64,000 bases of DNA from Closterium sp. Naga37s-1. Taxonomy: Eukaryota > Streptophyta > Zygnematophyceae > Desmidiales > Closteriaceae. The notes beneath the pieces were generated by a model that saw only the letters and a list, made by a program, of their open reading frames with translations, did not search any database and had not been told where the DNA came from. The DNA is taken from NCBI GenBank assembly GCA_947471745.1, contig CANJKZ010000262.1:876501-940500 (forward strand). The letters run 5' to 3'. This document shows, piece after piece, positions 25,392 through 37,300 of the stretch. How positions within the stretch are numbered: position 1 is the stretch's first letter; every line of letters starts with the position of its first letter. Both the position numbers and the translations under genes were made by a program.

Positions 25392-28300
25392 CTGTGAGAT
25401 TAGAGTGGATTAGGTCGGGGGGCTTTAAGTAGGATTGCGGCTGAAGAGTGTGTGCGGCTCAGATCAGATCCCAACGGGTTGGAAGGGGGGAATTTTAAGT
25501 GTATCACACTCAGGTACAACAGCAAGCCAGGGGAAAGGGAAATGGTTGTTAAAGAGTCGACAAAAAGGTCACAGAAGGAGTGGGGAGGTGAGGGAAGCGA
25601 ACGGACAGTTGAGACAGGGGAAGGCGTTGAAGAGACAGTCGGGGATGGGGCCGTAGAAGCTGTTGCTGCTCATGTACCTGCGAGGGATGACACATGATTA
25701 GGAATGAGAGAATGACTCAGAAAGGCGAACCAATGATACAGGTGAGATGGAGAACATGCACGGCAAACAGAGCAGGTGGATGCAAGGGTTGCTGAAAAGA
25801 GCGATTGATGGTGCTGACTTACAGGATTTCTAAACGGGAGAGGTTGCAGAATGAAGACGGAAGCTTCCCTGTGAGTTTGTTGCGACTCAACCAGCTGCAA
25901 GCCAGCAGCCGCATGAATGCAGCAGCCGTATGGGAAAAAGGATGAGAAAGACGGTCACAAGGCGTACTTAGTAACTCCAGGTGGCGAGGAATGATTCTGG
26001 TTGTATTCAGACACACCAGGCCAAACCACATGATGAATGTAGCAGACCAAACCAGGTGAGTGGATTGTTACGAGGTGACTTTTGAGTCGACTCAAAAGTC
26101 ACCTCGGTTGTATTCAGACACATGAATGTAGCAGACCAAACCAGGTGAGTGGATTGTTACGAGGTGACTTCTGAGTCGACTCAAAAGTCACCTCGGTTGT
26201 ATTCAGACACATGAATGTAGCAGACCAAACCAGGTGAGTGGATTGTTACGAGGTGACTTTTGAGTCGACTCAAAAGTCACCTCGGTTGTATTCAGACACA
26301 TGAATGTAGCAGACCAAACCAGGTGAGTGGATTGTTTCAACCGGAATCACTCCTCACAGGTGGCGTAGGGACGACAGCTGGCCTAGATTGTCCGGGAGGG
26401 TGCCCTGAATGCTGTTGCGCGCTAGGAGCCTGGTGGCCAGGGTTAAGAGGGTAGGGTGGTGAGGAAAATGTTGAGTGCGGGAGGTGGCCGACCCATGGTG
26501 CGCTGATGCCATCTACCTGATGGATATCCTCGGTGATTACATGGCGAATTCGAAAGTGTTGCTTTCCAGCCAGTGGGTGCCTTGATTATGCCAATGCTTG
26601 CTTCTGGGTGAGTGCATGCACTGCTTGCACTGCTCGCAGCCAGGTGGTCGCAGGCAGGTGGGCTCACAGGGACTCGAGGGAGGTGATAGAGAGGAGGGTG
26701 GTCGGGAAGGATCCATCCAACTGGTTGCTGTGCAGGCTACTGTAGATGCAACAAAGCACAAGCCGCAACACATGTACATGGGTGCATGCAATTTCAGGCG
26801 CCTCAGAAGCAGCAAATGGGTGAGATGAGAAGCAGTGCGGGACTGACAGGATGCGGAGCGAGGTGAGGGTGGAGATGGAAGCAGGGATATGGCCCGTGAG
26901 GTTGTTGCCTGCCAGGAACCTGATGGATGGCCGGGCATGGGTAGGAAGAATCACGCATTGCAAGCAGCAGGTGTTGTGAGCAACACTCGGGAGGGACAAC
27001 AAGACTGACCAATCCCGCAGGAAAAACAGCAAGGTACATGAAGCACGATCTTTGAGACGTCTCAAAAATAACCTCTCTACACTCGGGAGGGACAACAAGA
27101 CCGACCAATCCCGCTGGAAAAACAGCAAGGTACATGAAGCACGATCTTTGAGACGTCTCAAAAATAACCTCTCTACACTCGGGAGGGACAACAAGACCGA
27201 CCAATCCCGCTGGAAAACAGCAAGGTACGTGAAGAACGATGCGATTGCCTTGTGCAATACAGTGACTGTACAGATCATAGATTGACGTGTTCCAGCGAGA
27301 GAAATCTGGCAGAAATCCTGCAAGACCGTTGCCCTCCAGATGCCTGCAGTGCAGAGACGGGCAGCCAGGCATGGCAGCAAGGGACGCGTTGGGGCTCAGG
27401 GTAGGAGTGGTGGTGGGAGAAGGGCGGGGGGAAGAGCATCCGTGAGTGCATGGAATAGCAGTGTATGTTGCGATTGGTGCAGTGGTAACCGATAGCAGAG
27501 AAAAATCAGCCACGAGTGGGCTTGTGATTGTGCCCGACGGCCGTCACTTCATTCAACCATGCAAGTAGTTGGTGACATAACAAGCTCAAAGTTGGTGCAA
27601 TGCGGCTCACAGTTGTTCCAGGGAGGCCGAGGTTTGAAGGGCGGAGGGCAGGGCGCCAGAGAGAAGATTTCGTGATGCCATGCTGCACATACATACACAC
27701 GCATATCGAATGTGATTTTCATCCAAAACTTCAGAGAATTAAGCGATGGCAGTCAGTCACAATATACATATGTGAGGTCTTAGGGGTGCTCACTCATGGG
27801 GAAGAGCTGCAAGATGGCAGTCAGTCACAATGCTTCTTCATTGGACAATGTGCAATACATGAGAAGCTTGCTAAAACGAGAAGCCTCTAGTATTGCACAT
27901 GAGAACAAGCATTGCTCATGCAATCTCATGGCCTCTGATAGAAGGTTTGAGAGTTGAGGCTCACAGGGTGCGGAGAGATGTGAGGGAGAAGAGAGTATCC
28001 GGAATGCTGCCATGAAAGCGGTTGTCACTTACGTCCCTGCATGCACAGGAGAACAGAGCAAGGCAGAGCAGAGCCGCAAGACCAGAGAGCACAGCAGAGA
28101 GGGTGACGAGAGTGGTGAGGGAACGAGGTGAAGTGGAGAGGAAATCACGGTGACGAAGGCAATGGTGTCCCACGATGAGCTCTAATTGATACATATTGAA
28201 TTGATGAATGCGCAAGTAATGCATGGAATGGCATAGTGATACATGAAGGTATTGTCTCACAGGTCGTTGAGGTTGACCAGAGCAGACACACGCCGTGGGA

Positions 28301-31300
28301 TGGAGCCAGAAAAGCTGTTTCCCTGCAAACCACTGATCTAGGGAGGGAGAGAGGGAGAGAAGGAGGCAGGGAGAGGAGACAAGAGGGGGTTGGGATGCTG
28401 TACGACGTTGTTTGTGAGGCTGGGGGACGGACTCCAGACCAGAGTACTGCCTGCTTAGGGTTGTGCCGCCACATCATAGCGAGAAAACTATAGACTGGCA
28501 TTAAAGAGTATGGCATCAGCATGGGAATGTCAGCCTTGACACGTCAGCATGGACACGTCAACGTGGACACATCAGCACTGCCACATGTGCATGGCCACGT
28601 CAGCATGGGACGACGTACAGAGCGATGAGGTTGGTGAGGGCGAAGACGACAGCAGGGAAGCTTCCTGAGAACTGATTCTCGCCCAACTCGCTGGTGAGGA
28701 GGGAATCAACGGGGCGAACACAAGGGGTGTGTGTGATCAGATTGGTTGATCCTTAGACAGCCCATACATGAAGGGAGCACAGGGAGGGGGAATGAAATGT
28801 GGGGGGAATGACATGTGGGGGGAATGACATGTGGGGGGAATGACATGTGGGGGGAATGACATGTGGGGGGAATGACATGTGGGGGGAAAGAAGGCGTGCA
28901 AAGGAGTAAGGGGCCTTGCAAATTGGGAAGGGGGAGCGGTGGGAGGCAAGAGGAGGTTGAACGATGAGAGGGGCAGTGCCCACAGGAATTGCAGGGCGGT
29001 GAGTGATGAGAGGGAGGCAGGCACAGTCCCTGAGAAGTTGTTGCTCTTCATATTCCTGCCAGGCATGCGGGGCAGGGCTAGTAAGGGCGTGCCATGGCGT
29101 GGGGCCATGCTAGGCAAGGGCTAAGGTGCGCTTGAAAATTTGGGAGGTGAGTGACAGAGGGGAGACGAGCTAAAAGGGGGTGACATGAAATGCCACTGTC
29201 GTTCTGCGGAACCAGAATGATCACATATCTGCTCACAGCATGGAGAGCCAGGGCATGTCAGAAACAACATCGACTCCACTGTTGAGCTTATTTCCACCCA
29301 CGGACCTGCATGGGATGTGCGGTGAGATAACATGGGATGCAGGTCCGCAAATCCTTGGAGAAAATTCCTTGGAGTGTGCAGTGAGATAACATGGGATGTA
29401 CGGGGTCAGAAACACATGTGATGTGATGTGATGTGATGTGATGTGATGTGATGTGATGTGATGTGATGTGATGTGATGTGATGTGATGTGATGTGATGTG
29501 ATGTGATGTGATGCAGTTGAGGTGAAATTTGAGTCGACTCAGAAGTGATCACGTGATGGCTGTCAACTCAACTCAGTACGCCATGAGTTGGCTGTCACCC
29601 CATTTGACTGTGACAGACTCAGTACATCTTGAGACTCCTTCAGAGTCTGTCAGCTCAGCTCAAGTACAGCCACGCATGTACAATACAGAACACCTGCATG
29701 ACAATAATGAATATCTCAGATTTGAGACGCCTCAAAACTAAGAGTCCTTCAGCTTGGAACACATACAGCTCACATACAGCTCACATACAGCTCACATACA
29801 GCTCACATACAGCTCACATACAGCTCACATACAGCTCACATACAGCTCACATACAGCTCACATACAGCTCACATACAGCTCACATACAGCTCACATGCAG
29901 CTCACATACAGCTCACATACAGCTCACATACAGCTCACATACAGCTCACATACAGCTCACATGCAGCTCACATACAGCTCACATACAGCTCACATACAGC
30001 TCACATACAGCTCACATACAGCTCACATACAGCTCACATACAGCTCACATACAGCTCACATACAGCTCACATACAGCTCACATACAGCTCACGCATGTAC
30101 ACGAGCCCAGTGAAGGTGCGCGGAATGCCTCCCACAAACCGGTTGATCCTCAACTCCCTGAAAGAAAATGCACAGAAAAAACTGTTCAACAAGAGGGTGT
30201 TACGCGGGCGGTGCAGCGTATGAGCGGGTGGTGCAGCGTATCATGCTGGGACTGCAGCTCCAGTCCCCAAGCCGGGACTGCAGCTCCAGTCCCCAAGCCG
30301 GGACTGCAGCTCCAGTCCCCAAGCCGGGACTGCAGCTCCAGTCCCCAAGCCGGGACTGCAGCTCCAGTCCCCAAGCCGGGACTGCAGCTCCAGTCCCCAA
30401 GCCGGGACTGCAGCTCCAGTCCCCAAGCCGGGACAGCAGCTCCAGTCCCCAAGCCGGGACTGCAGCTCCAGTCCCCAAGCCGGGACTGCAGCTCCAGTCC
30501 CCATGCCGGGACTGCAGCTCCAGTCCCCAAGCCGGGACTGCAGCTCCAGTCCCCAAGCCGGGACTGCAGCTCCAGTCCCCAAGCCGGGACTGCAGCTCCA
30601 GTCCCTTAGCCGGGACTGCAGCTCCAGTCCCCCCAAGCTGGGACTGCAGATCCAGTCCCCAAGCCGGGACTGCAGCTCCAGTCCCCAAGCCGGGACTGCA
30701 GCTCCAGTCCCCAAGCCGGGACTGCAGCTCCAGTCCCCAAGCCGGGACTGCAGCTCCAGTCCCCAAGCCGGGACTGCAGCTCCAGTCCCCAAGCCGGGAC
30801 TGCAGCTCCAGTCCCCAAGCCGGGACTGCAGCTCCAGTCCCCAAGCCGGGACTGCAGCTCCAGTCCCCTAGCTGGGACTGCAGCTCCAGTCCCCAAGCCG
30901 GGACTGCAGCTCCAGTCCCCAAGCCGGGACTGCAGCTCCAGTCCCCAAGCCGGGACTGCAGCTCCAGTCCCCATGCCGGGACTGCAGCTCCAGTCCCCCC
31001 AAGCTGGGACTGCAGCTCCAGTCCCCAAGCCGGGACTGCAGCTCCAGTCCCCAAGCCGGGACTGCAGCTCCAGTCCCCAAGCCGGGACTGCAGCTCCAGT
31101 CCCCAAGCCGGGACAGCAGCTCCAGTCCCCAAGCCGGGACTGCAGCTCCAGTCCCCAAGCCGGGACTGCAGCTCCAGTCCCCATGCCGGGACTGCAGCTC
31201 CAGTCCCCAAGCCGGGACTGCAGCTCCAGTCCCCAAGCCGGGACTGCAGCTCCAGTCCCCAAGCCGGGACTGCAGCTCCAGTCCCTTAGCCGGGACTGCA

Positions 31301-34300
31301 GCTCCAGTCCCCCCAAGCTGGGACTGCAGCTCCAGTCCCCAAGCCGGGACTGCAGCTCCAGTCCCCATGCCGGGACTGCAGCTCCAGTCCCCCCAAGCTG
31401 GGACTGCAGCTCCAGTCCCCAAGCCGGGACTGCAGCTCCAGTCCCCAAGCCGGGACTGCAGCTCCAGTCCCCAAGCCGGGACTGCAGCTCCAGTCCCCAT
31501 GCCGGGACTGCAGCTCCAGTCCCCCCAAGCTGGGACTGCAGCTCCAGTCCCCAAGCCGGGACTGCAGCTCCAGTCCCCAAGCCGGGACTGCAGCTCCAGT
31601 CCCCAAGCCGGGACTGCAGCTCCAGTCCCCAAGCCGGGACAGCAGCTCCAGTCCCCAAGCCGGGACTGCAGCTCCAGTCCCCAAGCCGGGACTGCAGCTC
31701 CAGTCCCCAAGCCGGGACTGCAGCTCCAGTCCCCAAGCCGGGACTGCAGCTCCAGTCCCTTAGCCGGGACTGCAGCTCCAGTCCCCCCAAGCTGGGACTG
31801 CAGCTCCAGTCCCCAAGCCGGGACTGCAGCTCCAGTCCCCATGCCGGGACTGCAGCTCCAGTCCCCCCAAGCTGGGACTGCAGCTCCAGTCCCCAAGCCG
31901 GGACTGCAGCTCCAGTCCCCAAGCCGGGACTGCAGCTCCAGTCCCCAAGCCGGGACTGCAGCTCCAGTCCCCAAGCCGGGACAGCAGCTCCAGTCCCCAA
32001 GCCGGGACTGCAGCTCCAGTCCCCAAGCCGGGACTGCAGCTCCAGTCCCCATGCCGGGACTGCAGCTCCAGTCCCCAAGCCGGGACTGCAGCTCCAGTCC
32101 CCAAGCCGGGACTGCAGCTCCAGTCCCCAAGCCGGGACTGCAGCTCCAGTCCCCATGCCGGGACTGCAGCTCCAGTCCCCATGCCGGGACTGCAGCTCCA
32201 GTCCCCAAGCCGGGACTGCAGCTCCAGTCCCCAAGCCGGGACTGCAGCTCCAGTCCCCAAGCCGGGACTGCAGCTCCAGTCCCTTAGCCGGGACTGCAGC
32301 TCCAGTCCCCCCAAGCTGGGACTGCAGCTCCAGTCCCCAAGCCGGGACTGCAGCTCCAGTCCCCAAGCCGGGACTGCAGCTCCAGTCCCCAAGCCGGGAC
32401 TGCAGCTCCAGTCCCTTAGCCGGGACTGCAGCTCCAGTCCCCCCAAGCTGGGACTGCAGCTCCAGTCCCCAAGCCGGGACTGCAGCTCCAGTCCCCAAGC
32501 CGGGACTGCAGCTCCAGTCCCCAAGCCGGGACTGCAGCTCCAGTCCCCAAGCCAGGACTGCAGCTCCAGTCCCCAAGCCGGGACTGCAGCTCCAGTCCCC
32601 AAGCCGGGACTGCAGCTCCAGTCCCCAAGCCGGGACTGCAGCTCCAGTCCCCAAGCCGGGACTGCAGCTCCAGTCCCCAAGCCGGGACTGCAGCTCCAGT
32701 CCCCAAGCCGGGACTGCAGCTCCAGTCCCCAAGCCGGGACTGCAGCTCCAGTCCCCAAGCCGGGACTGCAGCTCCAGTCCCCAAGCCGGGACTGCAGCTC
32801 CAGTCCCCATGCCGGGACTGCAGCTCCAGTCCCCAAGCCGGGCCTGCAGCTCCAGTCCCCAAGCCGGGACTGCAGCTCCAGTCCCCAAGCCGGGACTGCA
32901 GCTCCAGTCCCCAAGCCGGGACTGCAGCTCCAGTCCCCAAGCCGGGACTGCAGCTCCAGTCCCCAAGCCAGGACTGCAGCTCCAGTCCCCAAGCCGGGAC
33001 TGCAGCTCCAGTCCCCAAGCCGGGACTGCAGCTCCAGTCCCCAAGCCGGGACAGCAGCTCCAGTCCCCAAGCCGGGACTGCAGCTCCAGTCCCCAAGCCG
33101 GGACTGCAGCTCCAGTCCCCATGCCGGGACTGCAGCTCCAGTCCCCAAGCCGGGACTGCAGCTCCAGTCCCCAAGCCGGGACTGCAGCTCCAGTCCCCAA
33201 GCCGGGACTGCAGCTCCAGTCCCTTAGCCGGGACTGCAGCTCCAGTCCCCCCAAGCTGGGACTGCAGCTCCAGTCCCCAAGCCGGGACTGCAGCTCCAGT
33301 CCCCAAGCCGGGACTGCAGCTCCAGTCCCCAAGCCGGGACTGCAGCTCCAGTCCCCAAGCCGGGACTGCAGCTCCAGTCCCCAAGCCGGGACTGCAGCTC
33401 CAGTCCCCAAGCCGGGACTGCAGCTCCAGTCCCCAAGCCGGGACTGCAGCTCCAGTCCCCAAGCCGGGACTGCAGCTCCAGTCCCCAAGCTGGGACTGCA
33501 GCTCCAGTCTCCAAGCTGGGACTGCAGCTCCAGTCCCCAAGCCGGGACTGCAGCTCCAGTCCCCAAGCCGGGACTGCAGCTCCAGTCCCCAAGCTGGGAC
33601 TGCAGCTCCAGTCCCCAAGCTGGGACTGCAGCTCCCGTCCCCTAGCTGGGACTGCAGCTCCAGTCCCCTAGCTGGGACTGCAGCTCCCGTCCCCTAGCTG
33701 GGACTGCAGCTCCAGTCCCCTAGCTGGGACTGCAGCGGGCGGTGCAGTGTATTAGCGGGCGGTGCAGCGTATGAGCGGGCGGTGCAGCGTATGAGCGGGC
33801 GGTGCAGCGTATGAGCGGGCGGTGCAGCGTATGAGCGGGCAGTGCAGCATATGAGCGGGCGGTGCAGCGTATGAGCGAGCGGTGCAGCGTATGAGCGAGC
33901 GGTGCAGCGTATGAGCGGGCGGTGCAGCGTATGAGCGTGCGGTGCAGCGTATGAGCAGGCGGTGCAGCGTATGAGCGGGCGGTGCAGCGTAGATCTGCAA
34001 GCTTGGGGAGCGAAGAGAAGGGAGCGTAGTGAGAAATGGGATCTAGGAACCACCAGACTGACAGCCCCATGGGATGTACCAGGGCTGCCCTCTTCACCCC
34101 TCCTAAGCACCCATCATGTGACTCACAGCTCCATGATGCTTGGTAGTGATCCCAGGAAGTCCGGAATGGGTCCGCCAAACTGGTTGTTGCCAAGGTTCCT
34201 GAGGCGTGGGGAGGGAGAGGAAAAGGCGCACATAGGAGAAGTCTGTGCGTCTATGCTACATAGGAGAAGTCTGTGCATCTATGCTACATAGGAGAAGTCT

Positions 34301-37300
34301 GTGCGTCTATGCTACATAGGAGAAGTCTGTGCGTCTATGCTACATAGGAGAAGTCTGTGCGTCTATGCTACATAGGAGAAGTCTGTGCGTCTATGCTACA
34401 TAGGAGAAGTCTGTGCGTCTATGCTACATAGGAGAAGTATGTGCGTCTATGCTACATAGGAGAAGTCTGTGCGTCTATGCTACATAGGAGAAGTCTGAGC
34501 GTCTATGCTACATAGGAGAAGTCTGTGCGTCTATGCTACATAGGAGAAGTCTGTGTGTCTATGCTACATAGGAGAAGTCTGTGCGTCTATGCTACATAGG
34601 AGAAGTCTGAGCGTCTATGCTACATAGGAGAAGTCTGTGCGTCTATGCTACATAGGAGAAGTCTGTGCGTCTATGCTACATAGGAGAAGTCTGTGCGTGG
34701 AACGTGTGTGGGTGGCTAGCATGTGGCACACACAGAGAGCATCACCGCAGCCTAGTGGGGTTGAAAACGCTTTGGAACCCGGCGTACGAGTGAAGAATGA
34801 CTCAAGCGAGGCTTACAGGGTCTCTAGATACAACGAAAAGACCTGGGGAAGAGTCCCTGAGAGCCTGTTGGCGCTGAGGTTGCTGGTAGCAGGGCAACGC
34901 AGAGCACGACAGGCAGGGAGGGGTTGATGGGAGGTGTTCATTGAGTGCCGCCTTTCCGGAATTTTCAGGAACAAGGCAACAGAGCGAAGTGTCATGTCAG
35001 GGTGACACTGAGATGGGTGCAAGGAGCGAGTCACTCACAGGAAGGTGAGAGCCTTGAGAGCAGAGTAGCTTCCTGGAATGGAACCCTCCAGTTGGTTCCC
35101 TTGCAGATCGCTGAGAGAGGATAGAGTGAGATGAGAAGTGGTGGAAGGTCAGGGCGGCTGGATCAGGATTGCTCTTATGGAGCTTTAGAACAATCAACTC
35201 TTCTGAGCAGAATTCCTTGCAGATTGGTGAGAGAGAATCAAGTGAGAAGCAAGGTGGGTGGTGGACTGGCTGAGGGTTGATGATTATCAAATCAACTGAG
35301 CTCCTTTCAGAGCTCAGGGAAAGAACGGAGTGAGAAGGGAAGTGCTGAAAGGATGTGCGGGGAGTGGGGTGAGGAAGGACTGAGGAGTTGGACCCAAACA
35401 CATTCGCACGCGCTCGGAGCACTGGCGATTGGCAGAAGCACTCACAGGCGTTCCAGTGCAGTGAGACCGCTCCACGTCTCTGGGAGGAAGCCTGATAGGC
35501 CGTTGCCAGCAGCAAGGCTGCAGCAAGTGAGGCAACGCAAGGTACAGCATGGGAGGCATGATCAGGTGCAGCATGAGAAGCTCAAGGTAAGACCCATGGG
35601 TGTGTGCCTAGAGGGTAGTGCAGTCAAAGGTAGACGAGAGTTGATTGAAGCTTCAGGAGCAGCTTGAGTAGCGGCAGCCGGTGCAGCAGCAGCAGCGGGA
35701 GCAGCGGCAGCAGAGACAGCAGCAGGAGCAGCACTGACAAGGTGCGGAGCGAGGAGAGGTGGTTGAGGTCACGTGGAATGTAGCCCCTGCGCTGCTCATA
35801 CTGGTGCAACAGGTTTCTGTTATGGTTGAAACAGGAACAGGGGTGTTGGCGCAGGGGTGGGGGACAAGAATCAATGGGAGTAATAATGCGGCTCCAAAAC
35901 TAGAAGCATGAAAACAACCTACTGACAGGAAAAGAAGACGGCATTCAGTGAGAGGGGGAGAGATGAGAGGGTGAGAAGGGTGGGTGCTCACATGTACTCA
36001 AGGCGTGTTAGGTCAACAATCCAGGTGGGGAAGTCGGAGAAATAGTTGTAAGATAGGTCCCTGGCGGTACAGAGGAGTTTGAGAGCGGTGCCAGGTGGTG
36101 GGGAAGTGGGAGAAGTTGGAGGAGTTGATGGAGTGGAGTGACGGGGAGTGCCAGCGAGCCACAAGGAGTATCAGGGAGTGAAAAGGGGTGAGGTCCACAA
36201 TTTAGTGAAGAGGTTCGAGACGTGGTTGTACTATAGGTTCTTGAAGAGGGTGTTATTGAGAGCTTTTCCAAACGGTTCAAGTTGGTGAGAAGCGGTGAAA
36301 AACAGCTTTAAACCCCTGGGCATTACGAACAGCACAGCAGCATAAGGTGGGGCAAAATTCACGTTGAGAGGTGCAGGAGGGTTCAGAGGAGTCATTACAG
36401 GTGGGTGAGCTGAGTGAGGAAGCTGAGCTGATAGGGCAGCTCCCCCACGACTCTGCCCAGGTCCCCTAGCACACTGATGGGATAAGTAGGTGGGTTACAA
36501 GTTGGTGGGTTACAGGTACGGAAGCAGAGGAAGAGCTGAATGTGAGCAGGCAAACGTGGGAGGCATGAGGTCAGATATAGCAAGCTAATATAAAAGGTTT
36601 GGATGCCAGTGTAGCGAGTCGATTGCTGAAGTGAAGGAGCAGCTCTGGCAAGCAGGTATGCTATTGAGTCGACTCAAAAGGTAAGACTCACAGCTTCTGG
36701 AGGCGAGTGAGGGTGGAGAGACCACTAAGGGCAGTCATGTGGCCGTCTGACATGGCGTCGAATCCAAAGAGCTCCAGCGTGTGCAGGCGGGTGAGGAGAG
36801 ACACGAAGGTGAGCGTGCTGATGGAGCCTCCCACCTGGGCGCCCTGCAGATGTATGTTGCTGGGGGATTGGGTGGTGATGGTGGGTGCAGTGTCACGTGT
36901 AGTATGGTGTGGTGCAGTGGGTAAACAAGAAGAGGGGGTGAGGAGGGACACAAAGGTGAGCAGTCTGATGGAGCCTCCCACCTGGCCGCCCTGCAGGTGA
37001 ATGTTTCTGGGCGGTGGTGGGTGTGGTGGGTAGTGGAGGTTGGTGAGAGACGTAGCAGGAACGTTCAGTCATAGAAGCTTTGTTTAGGCGAGCTGCAGTC
37101 TAAAGAAAACCGAACTCTTATTCCAAAAACTCTGATGAGAGATGTCAGCCATAGAAGCTTTGTTTAGGCGAGCTGCAGTCTAGAAAAAATCTTTAGCAAG
37201 TGATAGACAGTAGTAAAATTTTGACCCTGTAAACAACCAGGAATCTGAGAAACCGAACTCTTATTCCACTATAGGATTAAAACGCGAACATGTTTCGGTC

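Noticed and set aside
29629..33645. Open frames up to 986 codons on both strands of the 11-bp and 26-bp arrays
   Set aside because: Open on both strands at once, no domain, no start context; repeat artefacts within an LRR intron.
30246..33733. CRISPR-like array
   Set aside because: Repeats are contiguous without unique spacers, and the surrounding genes are eukaryotic.
36180..36260. Extra LRR exon similar to 35992-36060
   Set aside because: The minus-strand copy contains a stop and the repeat consensus is lost; a degenerate duplicate at most.
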